NCBI RefSeq assembly: GCF_000737705.1
Contig: NZ_JPRH01000004.1
Location: 434,001-498,000, forward strand
Length of the DNA: 64,000 nucleotides
Reading direction: 5' to 3'
Source of the DNA: Chryseobacterium soli
GTDB lineage: Bacteria; Bacteroidota; Bacteroidia; Flavobacteriales; Weeksellaceae
The notes under the pieces are model-generated. The model saw nothing but the letters and a program-made list of their open reading frames with translations. It made no database searches and was not told where the DNA came from. A program made the translations under genes and the position numbers. Shown piece by piece: positions 18,001 through 26,139 of the stretch; within the stretch, counting starts at the first letter, position 1; each line of letters opens with the position of its first letter.

Positions 18001-18193
18001 CTTTAAAAAATTTGCCTATCCCTTAAATAGCAATTCAAAACTTTCAATCGAGAATTAAAAACAGTGGTAGAAAAGAACTAAATTACCAAGGGCTAAAAAA
18101 GATTCTAAAAGAGAAAAAATGAAATCGATAATATTCAAGATAATTTCATTTATATCTATTCCACAACACTCTGCACAATTAAAATAACAGAAA

Positions 18194-18778
18194 ATGAACA
18201 TTGAAATTTTTAAAAATATTCTACAAAGTGTGACGCCAATTTCGGAAAATGAATGGTTGAATTTTGCGCAATATTTTTCTTACCAAAAGCTTTTAAAAAA
18301 TGAAACTTTATGGAAAGAAGGGGAAATATGCAATCATTTAGTTTTTATAAAAAGTGGATTAATTTATTGTTATCACAACAAAGAAGAAAAAGAAATTGTC
18401 ACAAATTTATATTTTGAAAACGCTGTTTTTTATGATGATTACAGTTTTATAAAGCAAGAACCCTGTATTTTGAATTATATTGCGTTGGAAACTACTGAAC
18501 TTATTGTAATTCCAAGAATTGGATTGTATGAAATGTTTGATAAATACAAATCATTTGAACGACTTGGTCGAATGATGGTTGAGAGAAATCATACACTTTC
18601 AATACAAGAACAATTAAATTTTAATGGAGATAAAGCAGAAAAAAAATATTTAAACATCATTACTTCACAACCAAGTTTACTACAAAGAGTTCCATTAAAA
18701 ATTATTGCTTCGTATCTCAATATAACACCTGAACATTTGAGTAGAATTAGAAAAAAAATATCCATTTCAAAGCCTTAA
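18194..18778 (+). CDS. Crp/Fnr-family regulator
   Basis: 194 residues. An N-terminal cyclic-nucleotide-binding-like beta roll (LWKEGEICNHLVFIKSGL, ENAVFYDDYSFI) and a short C-terminal HTH (LLQRVPLKIIASYLNITPEHLSRIRKK). It lacks the canonical cAMP pocket and Fnr-type Cys cluster, so the ligand is unknown; this class is very common in Flavobacteriia and often controls one adjacent transporter or membrane gene. The gene is more AT-rich than the MFS gene before it, and a small membrane-protein gene follows after 94 nt. Confidence 0.88.
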   Translation: MNIEIFKNILQSVTPISENEWLNFAQYFSYQKLLKNETLWKEGEICNHLVFIKSGLIYCYHNKEEKEIVTNLYFENAVFYDDYSFIKQEPCILNYIALETTELIVIPRIGLYEMFDKYKSFERLGRMMVERNHTLSIQEQLNFNGDKAEKKYLNIITSQPSLLQRVPLKIIASYLNITPEHLSRIRKKISISKP

Positions 18779-18783
18779 CAATG

Positions 18784-18810
18784 ATCAAGAAATTAATTTT
18801 CTTTCTTGAT
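18784..18810. terminator. Stem-loop after Crp/Fnr gene
   Basis: ATCAAGAAA pairs with TTTCTTGAT around a 9-nt loop, 6 nt after the stop; no good T tract, so it may be a weak terminator or a regulatory hairpin for the next gene. Confidence 0.5.
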
Positions 18811-18872
18811 AATCATCAAGTAGTATCACATCTTTTCTATGGACATTTGTAACTGAATAAAATGTAAAACAA

Positions 18873-19274
18873 ATGACAAGAAAATTTTTTTTAACAATTG
18901 CATCTTTTATTGCAACAATCGTCGGAATCTTTGCCCTTTTTTTCCCTTCTATATTACAAGAAAGCAAGGGAACATTACCAAATAACGCTACGTATGTATG
19001 GACCTCTGAAGTCGGTATTTTATTAATGACAATTGGTATTATGGCTTTTCTTGTACGTAAAGAAGAAGATTCAAAAATATTAAAAGTATTTTTATTTGGT
19101 AATTCTATGATACAAATGGGGTTATTTATTATTGAATTACTGGCCTATTTCAATGCGGTAATCACTAAGCTTTCTGGAATTGTCCCCAATCTATGCATTC
19201 ATATATTACTGACAATTGGCTTTTTATACTTTTGCATAACTATAAAAACCGACAATATTAACACTCATAAATGA
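18873..19274 (+). CDS. Small four-helix membrane protein
   Basis: 133 residues with four hydrophobic segments (about 5-27, 47-65, 70-95 and 100-124). No catalytic motif recognised. The N-terminal helix pair with an extracellular loop between (LQESKGTLPNNATYVWTSE) resembles DUF4345-type and related small membrane proteins, but I do not assign a family. It sits directly behind a Crp/Fnr gene on the same strand, so it is the likely target of that regulator. Confidence 0.7.
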   Translation: MTRKFFLTIASFIATIVGIFALFFPSILQESKGTLPNNATYVWTSEVGILLMTIGIMAFLVRKEEDSKILKVFLFGNSMIQMGLFIIELLAYFNAVITKLSGIVPNLCIHILLTIGFLYFCITIKTDNINTHK

Positions 19275-19575
19275 CACGGAAATAAGTATACTAAACACTT
19301 ACAACCTTTGCATCAGGCAGGCTGATTACAACATTCAATCCCGAAGTTTCGGGATTTTTATTTGAACCTTACATATCAAAAGTATTACTTTATGGTATTA
19401 AATGACATAAGACCGCAAATACCAATTGATAAAAAATAGAAAATTGACCATTCCTTTATTTCTACATTAAATATTTATCAAAAAAAGTTGTTTAATTTTC
19501 GTACATTGATAAAAATGTCTATTAATACTTTATAAAATAAGTTGTAAGCATTCATAATTTTTTAATATTATTAAA
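19275..19575. other. Intergenic gap before glycosyltransferase gene
   Basis: 301 nt. Contains a rho-independent terminator at 19338-19359; the rest is AT-rich with no supportable ORF. Confidence 0.5.
19338..19359 (+). terminator. Terminator of the Crp/membrane-protein unit
   Basis: ATCCCGAA pairs with TTCGGGAT, followed by T5, 64 nt beyond the membrane-protein stop. Confidence 0.85.
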
Positions 19576-20538
19576 ATGAGAAATGTTTACATAAGCGAAA
19601 GCGACGGACATAGCATTGGCGATATTCCAATGAAACCTATTAGCATTGCGTACTTAATTTTGGTACACCGCTTACCTAATCAATTCAAAAAACTTTTTCA
19701 GGCGATCTACGAACCCGATCATTTCTATCTTATTCATATTGACAAAAAAGCAAGCCAGGAAATTGGGGAAGAAGTTTCCTCTTTTCTGGAAAAATATACT
19801 AATGTGCATATCCTTAACAGTGAAAATGTAATCTGGGGAGGATACAGCATGGTTCAGGCTGAGCTGGACGGAATGGAATACCTTCTCAATATGAATAAAA
19901 AATGGGATTATTTCATTAATCTAAGCGGACAGGACTATCCTTTAAAATCCCAAAAAATCATCAAAGAGTTTTTATCTAAAAACAATGGAAAAAACTATAT
20001 AAAAATTGCTGACCAAGAGAAAAGCAGACCTGAAACGATGAACAGGATTGAAAATTATTTTGAGGAACTGGAAGACCGCATTTCGGATAACACCCATACG
20101 AGAGACTTTATGAAGGGGGTAATTCCTTATATTGGCGGACAGTGGATGATCTTAACGAGAAGCTGCTGTGAATTTATCTGCCATAGCAGTGAAGTGAAAA
20201 AATTTGAAGATTATTACCTGAATACTCTAATTGCTGATGAATCATTCTTTCAAACGGTATTAATGAATACTTCTTTTGAAGGTACGCTGATTAATGATGA
20301 TAAGAGGGCAATCATCTGGATTCCGGATGGTGATATTAAACTGCGTCCTAAAACTTTCACCGAAACCGATTTAGCATTTCTTCAAACAGGAAGTTATCTT
20401 TTTGCCAGAAAATTTGACGATAATGTGGATGATACAATTATTGATTCTATCAAAATTCAATACGATGCTCCTTTTAAAACGTTTGCCAAAATAGCTAATA
20501 TCAAAGACATCAGTAAAAGTATCAATCATTTAAATTAA
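19576..20538 (+). CDS. GT14-type glycosyltransferase (core-2/I-branching family)
   Basis: 320 residues without a signal peptide. The GT14 core is visible: SIAYLILVHRLPNQFKKLF, then DHFYLIHIDKKAS, the WGGYSMVQAELDGM donor-site region, YFINLSGQDYPLKS, and QWMILTRSCCEFI with later ADESFFQTVLMN. Enzymes of this family add beta-1,6-linked GlcNAc or xylose in animals and plants; bacterial members modify surface glycans, but the substrate here is unknown. Its likely cytoplasmic location fits action on a lipid-linked or nucleotide-sugar-fed glycan. It stands alone with a terminator downstream. Confidence 0.88.
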   Translation: MRNVYISESDGHSIGDIPMKPISIAYLILVHRLPNQFKKLFQAIYEPDHFYLIHIDKKASQEIGEEVSSFLEKYTNVHILNSENVIWGGYSMVQAELDGMEYLLNMNKKWDYFINLSGQDYPLKSQKIIKEFLSKNNGKNYIKIADQEKSRPETMNRIENYFEELEDRISDNTHTRDFMKGVIPYIGGQWMILTRSCCEFICHSSEVKKFEDYYLNTLIADESFFQTVLMNTSFEGTLINDDKRAIIWIPDGDIKLRPKTFTETDLAFLQTGSYLFARKFDDNVDDTIIDSIKIQYDAPFKTFAKIANIKDISKSINHLN

Positions 20539-20610
20539 AGTTATTACCTTCATTTGAATATTCTTTATTGGTGATGATTACCATTCTAAAAGACTCATTC
20601 TATCGATTAG

Positions 20611-20638
20611 AGCCCTGATGTATTTCAGGGCTTTTTTT
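20611..20638 (+). terminator. Terminator of glycosyltransferase gene
   Basis: AGCCCTGA pairs with TCAGGGCT around a 6-nt loop, followed by T8. Confidence 0.9.
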
Positions 20639-20670
20639 ATTATCTTACAAAAAATTAAGAAGCAGGCCTT

Positions 20671-21153
20671 ATGAATATTGAATACCGAAACCTGTTGCCC
20701 CACGAAAGCAACATCTATAGATCCATCCGTTTAGAAAGTCTGGAAAAATTTCCGGCGTCTTTTGGAGCTCGATACCAGGAAGCGCTACAAATCGAAAAGT
20801 TCAGATTGGAGGGTGATATAGAGCATCAGACTCCGGACAGATTTGTTATCGGAGCCTTTGATGATCAGTCCTTGGTGGGAATTTGTGTTTTTGTAAAAGA
20901 GGAAAATGCTTCCGGAACCATTTATCAGATGTATGTCAGAGAAAATTATCAGGGAAAGAATATTGGGGCCGGGCTGATCCAGGCGACCATCAATGAAGCC
21001 AGACACAGGTTTAGTTCTGTCGATATTTTTTTAGAAGTGACTCCTCACAATGTAAAAGCCTATGGACTGTACAAGAAAATAGGATTTGAAGTCACCAGCG
21101 AAATTGAAGATGTGGATGCCAATATTCTGATGAGGTATGCTAAACTTAAGTAG
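20671..21153 (+). CDS. GNAT-family N-acetyltransferase
   Basis: 160 residues covering a complete GNAT domain: IYQMYVRENYQGKNIGAGLIQATI holds the acetyl-CoA pyrophosphate loop (Q-G-K-N-I-G-A-G), followed by IFLEVTPHNVKAYGLYKKIGF, the typical C-terminal half. Most similar in layout to the small-molecule or protein N-acetyltransferases of the RimI/PhnO-like groups; substrate unknown. A hairpin terminator precedes it. Confidence 0.9.
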   Translation: MNIEYRNLLPHESNIYRSIRLESLEKFPASFGARYQEALQIEKFRLEGDIEHQTPDRFVIGAFDDQSLVGICVFVKEENASGTIYQMYVRENYQGKNIGAGLIQATINEARHRFSSVDIFLEVTPHNVKAYGLYKKIGFEVTSEIEDVDANILMRYAKLK

Positions 21154-21269
21154 GTGATGTACAACATAAAACCACACGATAACATCATTAAAGCAGATAT
21201 ATTACTTATCTTTATTTGAACAATTTGTCAATAACCCGCAGTGGGAATTGCTTTTTTAATTCGTTACTT

Positions 21270-21530
21270 ATGATGGATTCTATCAGTATGTATTGTAAAG
21301 ATCATTTTTTAATTATTGAAAACTCTTTCATGCTGGAAAAGATTGATATAAAGTCTTTTGATGATATAATCATTTCTCATGAGTTTCCGACCCGGAAATA
21401 TAAATTCTACCTGTTTTTCACACAGCCTGTACAGTACGAGCCCAGTAAAGGCTGGATCAATAGAATTATCTGTTCTATTTTCAGTCACAATAATAATCCT
21501 TATGAGATAAAAAGGGCTTACTATGATTAA
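21270..21530 (+). CDS. Unknown small protein, 86 residues
   Basis: The frame extends upstream to a TTG at 21216, but the ATG at 21270 (MMDSISMY) is the more natural start. The protein is rich in aromatic residues (KFYLFFTQPVQYEP) with no signal peptide; I recognise no family. Its last codons overlap the next small ORF by 8 nt, which suggests translational coupling. The pair ends at a hairpin shared with the convergent knottin-like peptide gene. It may be part of a small peptide or immunity locus, but that is only inference from position. Confidence 0.5.
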   Translation: MMDSISMYCKDHFLIIENSFMLEKIDIKSFDDIIISHEFPTRKYKFYLFFTQPVQYEPSKGWINRIICSIFSHNNNPYEIKRAYYD

Positions 21531-21696
21531 GCAAAGTCTGCCTGAAACCAACATTCCGGAAATAAAAAACAGTGTATTTTGGAGGACCGAAGATGAGAAA
21601 AACAATATCAGTGTTCCAAGAACAATTGTTGTGTACAGTAAGGATCAACTTTCTCTGAATGAAGTATTTAAAAAACATAAGATGATGCGCAAATAA
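21523..21696 (+). CDS. Unknown 57-residue protein overlapping the previous ORF
   Basis: ATG at 21523 lies inside the end of the 86-residue ORF and the frame stops with TAA just before the shared terminator. Sequence begins MIKQSLPETNIPEIKNSVF and ends KKHKMMRK, with PRTIVVYSKDQLSLNEVF in the middle. Charged and soluble, no family recognised. The overlap and common terminator support co-expression; the small size makes it less certain that it is a real gene. Confidence 0.45.
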   Translation: MIKQSLPETNIPEIKNSVFWRTEDEKNNISVPRTIVVYSKDQLSLNEVFKKHKMMRK

Positions 21697-21697
21697 A

Positions 21698-21736
21698 AAA
21701 GGCCAAAGAACTTAGAATTCTTTGACCTTTTTTGTT
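21698..21736. terminator. Bidirectional terminator between small ORFs and knottin-like gene
   Basis: AAAGGcCAAAGAA pairs with TTCTTTGaCCTTT (one mismatch), followed by T6 on the plus strand and A-rich on the other side. Confidence 0.85.
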
Positions 21737-21754
21737 TTTTGGGATTTTAAAATA

Positions 21755-21943
21755 TTATTCAATTGGTATTACCATGCAGTATCCATTAGGACCTCCAGCT
21801 TGCGATATAGGTCTGCACGCTCCGCCGATACAGCACCAGTCGTTTCCACATTCAAGATTTTCGGGACATCTCATGTATCCTCCGTTAATTGATCTCAGCT
21901 CGCTTCTATCCAGCGATTTTAAGCCTTTTACTGTTGTTTTCAT
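21755..21943 (-). CDS. Double-glycine-leader peptide with knottin-like cysteine pattern
   Basis: 62-residue precursor. The leader MKTTVKGLKSLDRSELRSINGG ends in Gly-Gly at residues 21-22, as in peptides exported and cleaved by C39-peptidase ABC transporters. The ~40-residue core has six Cys (26, 32, 37, 38, 43, 56) spaced C-x5-C-x4-CC-x4-C-x12-C, the order of an inhibitor cystine knot, plus Gly/Pro-rich loops. The frame extends 12 residues upstream, but that region contains the promoter, so this ATG is chosen. Leaders of this sort are common as 'bacteriocin-like' genes in Chryseobacterium; the six-Cys core is the unusual part. No exporter or immunity gene is recognisable nearby. Confidence 0.75.
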   Translation of the reverse strand: MKTTVKGLKSLDRSELRSINGGYMRCPENLECGNDWCCIGGACRPISQAGGPNGYCMVIPIE

Positions 21944-21966
21944 ATGAATTGTTTTTTGATGTATAC

Positions 21967-21974
21967 CAAATGTA
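21967..21974 (-). promoter_or_regulatory. Promoter -7 element TACATTTG of knottin-like peptide gene
   Basis: Exact TAnnTTTG match on the minus strand, 24-31 nt upstream of the ATG at 21943. It supports that start over an upstream in-frame ATG at 21979. Confidence 0.5.
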
Positions 21975-22150
21975 CTCATTTATTCAATACCCGGTGATTT
22001 TTATTCTAACATATTATGGTTTAATTATTTAAAAAAATACACCTCAAATATTCTGTCTGATTTGAAACTGATTAACTACATGTATTGCATGCTCATCTAT
22101 GTTCCTTTATTTATATTTCTTTATATTGTAGAGGATAAGATATAACGCCT

Positions 22151-22414
22151 ATGCAGAATAATAAGTTTTTTACCATCTTAGGAATTGTAGCCTCATGTAC
22201 AGCCACTGCCATGTATGTTTCTTATATTCCTCAAATCAACAATAATCTTCATGGAAGAAAGGGAGACTGGCTTCAGCCTCTTGTGGCTATGATTAATTGC
22301 AGCCTTTGGGTCACCTACGGATTCATGAAAAAACCGAAACGGGACTGGCCCGTTATGATTGCCAACTTCCCCGGAATTATATTCGGACTCATTACCTTTA
22401 TTACGGCCATGTAA
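22151..22414 (+). CDS. SemiSWEET-type sugar transporter subunit
   Basis: 87 residues with three membrane helices, the size of one bacterial SemiSWEET protomer, which dimerises to form a sugar pore. The PQ motif is in helix 1 (YISYIPQI-like: VSYIPQINNN), Trp and Asn that line the pore are in helix 2 (MINCSLWVTYGF), and a third helix has IANFPGIIFGLI. Likely passive transport of mono- or disaccharides; substrate unknown. It is monocistronic, and a minus-strand hairpin lies downstream. Confidence 0.88.
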   Translation: MQNNKFFTILGIVASCTATAMYVSYIPQINNNLHGRKGDWLQPLVAMINCSLWVTYGFMKKPKRDWPVMIANFPGIIFGLITFITAM

Positions 22415-22480
22415 TCTATCCCTTCTACCTTTTGCATGTAGAACAAACGTATTGAATTTTCAACGATCTTATGATCTAAA

Positions 22481-22507
22481 AGAAAAAACTTCCCTGTGGG
22501 GGAAGTT
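22481..22507 (-). terminator. Terminator of exported RidA-like gene
   Basis: AACTTCCCC pairs with GGGAAGTT and is followed by T6 on the minus strand, about 145 nt beyond the RidA-like stop. Confidence 0.6.
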
Positions 22508-22650
22508 ATAACTAAACCTTTACAACTAAAGATACATAAAGAGAATAATTATTAAAAGATTATCACTCCAAATATACTCTTCCCTATTTCACTAACGTAT
22601 GATTTGGATCATAATAACTAAATTATTATTGATAGAGAAATGGTTCAGTT

Positions 22651-23160
22651 CTATTTAGACTTTTTCATAAAAGCAATCGCATCCACTTCTATCATCATAC
22701 CATCCAGCGCCAATTTGGGAACAGGAATTAGAGTGCTTGCCGGGAATTCGTTGTTTTTCCATACTTTATGCACTTCTTCGGACCATATTTTAAGATTCTC
22801 CTCATCATGATCAACAATTAAGATCGTGAGTTTAAGAACATCTTCAACCCCTAATTGATACTCAGCAAGTACAGTTTCCAGATTTTTCAAAGAATATCTG
22901 ACCTGAGTTCTGAAATCTTTAGAAAGATGATGTTCCAGACCTTCGCCGCCACTTTGTCCGGATATAAATACATATTTCCCATCTCCTTCACCGATTGTAG
23001 AATGAGCAAAAGCAAATGGTGTTGGGTCAAAAAGAGTTTTTGGATTTTTATGAATGACAGTGGCCATATGAGTTTGTTTTAACTTTGTATTGTCATGCTT
23101 TTGTGAAAAAGCAGAAAATCCGATGCAGAGCGCAAACAGGCTAGATACTATACGTTTCAT
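22651..23160 (-). CDS. Exported RidA/YjgF-like protein lacking the catalytic Arg
   Basis: 169 residues from the ATG at 23160. The frame is open for another 55 codons upstream, but this ATG gives a clean signal peptide (MKRIVSSLFALCIGFSAFSQ). The mature part is a YjgF/RidA trimer fold: GKYVFISGQSGGEG, QVRYSLKNLETVLAEYQL and MIEVDAIAFMK. In RidA deaminases an Arg follows Pro-Ala in FPARxCVxV; here that segment reads FPASTLIPV, so the Arg is replaced by Ser. It is probably not a 2-imine deaminase; a periplasmic or outer-surface binding role is inference. Confidence 0.82.
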   Translation of the reverse strand: MKRIVSSLFALCIGFSAFSQKHDNTKLKQTHMATVIHKNPKTLFDPTPFAFAHSTIGEGDGKYVFISGQSGGEGLEHHLSKDFRTQVRYSLKNLETVLAEYQLGVEDVLKLTILIVDHDEENLKIWSEEVHKVWKNNEFPASTLIPVPKLALDGMMIEVDAIAFMKKSK

Positions 23161-23549
23161 GATATTTTTGTATTGAATTATTAGTACAAATGTAGATTTC
23201 AAAATTTCTAAAAGCGTCAACATATGTTGAGGTTTCCAGTTTTTATTGACTGTATATTTGTCAAATTTTTTATTTGGAAATGACGCCGTTACCGGTATGC
23301 CGCCTTTACATTCCATTCTGATCAATACATTCGTAAGCTAAAGAATACTCCTGCACGTAATAACAATTTTTTAGATCCACATTACCCAAACATCTTCTAC
23401 TTCTACTAATGGAATAATCCAACCATTTAAAAATTGCAAAATAATTTCAATAATAATGAACATTGAAATACATTGGAAAGCAATTTGCAATATTATTATT
23501 TTTAAATTAACATATATACTTTTCAAACTAATATTCATAAAAACATCAA
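23161..23549. other. Intergenic gap before the AsmA/DUF748 gene
   Basis: 389 nt. The first 165 nt hold the open upstream extension of the RidA-like frame, which I do not consider coding. The rest is very AT-rich; TACTTTTC at 23517-23524 is a near-consensus -7 element for the DUF748 gene. Confidence 0.4.
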
Positions 23550-26036
23550 ATGGAGAAAAAACTAAATAACAGCAGAACCGGAAAAAGAAAAAGAGTGGTC
23601 TTGATCATTATTGGGATTCTCTTTCTTGTAGCGCTTATTTTCCCGTTTGGACTGAATCTTTATCTCAAAAATAAATTGCCGCAGTTGGTCAATGAAAAAA
23701 CTCCTTACCAAATCAGTCTTAAAGATTTCAACCTTAATCTTTTTAAAGGTGATATTTCGGCAAATTCAATACGTATTGCAACTAAGCCAACGAAAGATTC
23801 TGCGGTTACCCAAATTAATGGGACTGCCAAAAGTCTGCATATAGAAGATTTTGGGATCTGGAATGCCATTTTCAATACCTCTTATCATATCAAAAATATA
23901 CAGCTCATCGATCCTGATATAAAAGTTATGTTGGGCACGCCAAAAGAGAAAAAAGACTCCCCAAAAAAGAAAGTGAATTTTGGAGTTGAAAATATTTTGA
24001 TAACCAACGGAAATGTCTCTGTTAAAGGAAAAGACAAAAAAGATCTCATTACCGGAAAAAATGTAAACATTAATCTTACAGAAATTAAGCTGAGTCAAAA
24101 TGCTTCAAAACTTCCCATTCAGTTTAAAGATTTTAAAATTAATGCTCAGGATGTCCTCATCACAGTTAACGATTTCTATCAGATTTATGCAACTTCTATT
24201 AATGCAAAAAATAAACAGCTCAATATTTCCGATTTCCATCTGAAACCAATTGAAAGTCCCTCACTTTATAATGCCAAAAACGTTTTTGACCTGAAGGTCA
24301 GTCAGCTTGCTGCCAACAACTTTAGTATTAATCAGGATTCTCTCATCATTGAGGATGCAAAATTTGTAAAACCTCAACTGATTGTTACTTCAACTAACAA
24401 AAAAGAGGTACAAGAAAATCCGAAAGAAGTTAACCTGAAAATCGGGATCAAGAATCTTGATTTTGGACAGGGTTCCGTTCTCATTCAGCAAAGAGACAAA
24501 GCAAAAATAGCTTCTGTAGATAATTTCCATTTGAATTTAAAGGATATTGTTTTTGACAAAAAAACAGTGAAAGAAAAGATCCCTTTTGCGTTTTCCACCC
24601 ACAATATCGAATTTGAAAACATCTATTTCAAGTCTGATCCGCTGCAGACCGTTACCATTAAAAAAATTACTTCGAACGATTCTAATATTCTGATTAATGA
24701 TGTAGAATATAAAGCCATTGGTAAAAGCACTGCAAAAGACCTTTTAAATATCAAAACCGAGAAAATTGAAATCCTAAATAATACCTCGAAATTTGTAGGC
24801 CCGCAATTGCAGCTTCAACTTGACAAAATCAATGTTTACCGCCCGGGTATAGAAATCATTAGTGCAATCCATAAAGCAAAAGCTCCTAAAAAAAGTAATA
24901 GCGCTACACCGGATATACTGGCCCATCTTGGCGCATTCCATATCATTGACGGGAATTTTGTTCAGAAAAAAGAGGGGCGTGAACAATTAAAGGCTGAAAA
25001 TTTTAATGTGCAGCTGAATTCAGTGATTACCAACAAAGACATCCTTAAAGAATCAATCCCTTTACATGTTAAAAATCAATTGATTACTGCTAAAAAAATA
25101 GATGTAGATGCAGGAAAATACTACCGCCTGAAAGTTGATTATATCAAAAATACAGGACCATTGACCGCTATTACTAATTTTGCTTTTCTTCCGAAATATT
25201 CGAGAGCTCAGTTCAACCGGATGATCGCAGTTGAAGAGGATCTTTATACGATAAGAGCTAAATCTATTATGATTACTGATAAAAGCTCAACATTGGGATC
25301 AAAAACAAGTATTGATTTAGATCATGTCATTTTTGACGGTATCGATTGTAATATTTACCATGATCTTGCTCCACCGGATGATATTGGTGTACGGTATATG
25401 TTCAGTAAAAAGCTTCGTGATGTGAAATTTCCATTGTATATCAAACAGGTAGACATTAAAAATTCCAAATTATCCTATGAAGAGGTAGCCGAAAAAGCAA
25501 ATATTCCCGGTAAAATTACCTTTGGAGATTTTAATGCGGCAATTAAAAATGTCAACAGTGCAAAAATGAAAGGAAAACCGACATTGATAACAGTGGATTC
25601 AAATTTCAATTTTTTTGGAGATGCTCCTACCGATGTGCATTGGCAGTTTGATGTTGCTAATAAAAATGATGACTATGCGATCAATGGAACAATTAAAAAT
25701 CTTTCAGTAGACAACGCCAACCTTTTTGTAAGGCCTTATCTTAATGTCAGCCTCGACGGACAGATTCATTATTTGAAATTTGATTACAAGGGTAACAGTA
25801 ACAAAATTGGCGGAAATTTTTATTTTAATTACACGGATATGCGGGTTAACTTTTTAAATAAAAATACAGGGAAAGAGAAAAAAGTTCTGAGTGCTATTGC
25901 CAATATTTTTGTTAAAAATGATTCCAAAGGTGAGCCCAACCATGTAGAGGTTGATGTAAAACGTGATCCTAACAAAAGTTTCTTCAATACTTTGTGGCAG
26001 GGAATTATGGAAGGACTGAAAAAGTATCTGATTTAG
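23550..26036 (+). CDS. AsmA-like / DUF748 domain protein
   Basis: 828 residues. One N-terminal membrane helix (about 16-35) after a basic MEKKLNNSRTGKRKRV start anchors a long, repetitive beta-rich periplasmic part with DUF748-like segments (FNLNLFKGDISANSI, ITNGNVSVKGKDKK, NFNVQLNSVITN) and an AsmA-type C-terminal region (ITFGDFNAAIKNVNSAK, YLKFDYKGNSNKIGG). AsmA-like proteins are thought to form bridges for lipid or outer-membrane traffic; the role here is inference. A bidirectional terminator follows, convergent with the pentose phosphate operon. Confidence 0.85.
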   Translation: MEKKLNNSRTGKRKRVVLIIIGILFLVALIFPFGLNLYLKNKLPQLVNEKTPYQISLKDFNLNLFKGDISANSIRIATKPTKDSAVTQINGTAKSLHIEDFGIWNAIFNTSYHIKNIQLIDPDIKVMLGTPKEKKDSPKKKVNFGVENILITNGNVSVKGKDKKDLITGKNVNINLTEIKLSQNASKLPIQFKDFKINAQDVLITVNDFYQIYATSINAKNKQLNISDFHLKPIESPSLYNAKNVFDLKVSQLAANNFSINQDSLIIEDAKFVKPQLIVTSTNKKEVQENPKEVNLKIGIKNLDFGQGSVLIQQRDKAKIASVDNFHLNLKDIVFDKKTVKEKIPFAFSTHNIEFENIYFKSDPLQTVTIKKITSNDSNILINDVEYKAIGKSTAKDLLNIKTEKIEILNNTSKFVGPQLQLQLDKINVYRPGIEIISAIHKAKAPKKSNSATPDILAHLGAFHIIDGNFVQKKEGREQLKAENFNVQLNSVITNKDILKESIPLHVKNQLITAKKIDVDAGKYYRLKVDYIKNTGPLTAITNFAFLPKYSRAQFNRMIAVEEDLYTIRAKSIMITDKSSTLGSKTSIDLDHVIFDGIDCNIYHDLAPPDDIGVRYMFSKKLRDVKFPLYIKQVDIKNSKLSYEEVAEKANIPGKITFGDFNAAIKNVNSAKMKGKPTLITVDSNFNFFGDAPTDVHWQFDVANKNDDYAINGTIKNLSVDNANLFVRPYLNVSLDGQIHYLKFDYKGNSNKIGGNFYFNYTDMRVNFLNKNTGKEKKVLSAIANIFVKNDSKGEPNHVEVDVKRDPNKSFFNTLWQGIMEGLKKYLI

Positions 26037-26073
26037 TACAACATAGAAAGACAGCGTAAAATATAATAATTAA

Positions 26074-26106
26074 AAAAGAGGAAATGTAAATTACATTTCC
26101 TCTTTT
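26074..26106. terminator. Bidirectional terminator between DUF748 gene and gnd-zwf-pgl operon
   Basis: AAAAGAGGAAATGTA pairs with TACATTTCCTCTTTT, with A/T runs on both sides. Confidence 0.9.
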
Positions 26107-26139
26107 AGTTGATATTTATTTAAAATAATATTTTTTAAA

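Noticed and set aside
21944..21979. Twelve-residue N-terminal extension of the knottin-like peptide
   Set aside because: It would place the start within or upstream of the exact TAnnTTTG promoter element and would destroy the normal leader start MKTTVKGLK.
22994..23325. Longer RidA-like start at 23325
   Set aside because: The 55 extra codons have no relation to the family; the ATG at 23160 gives a proper signal peptide.
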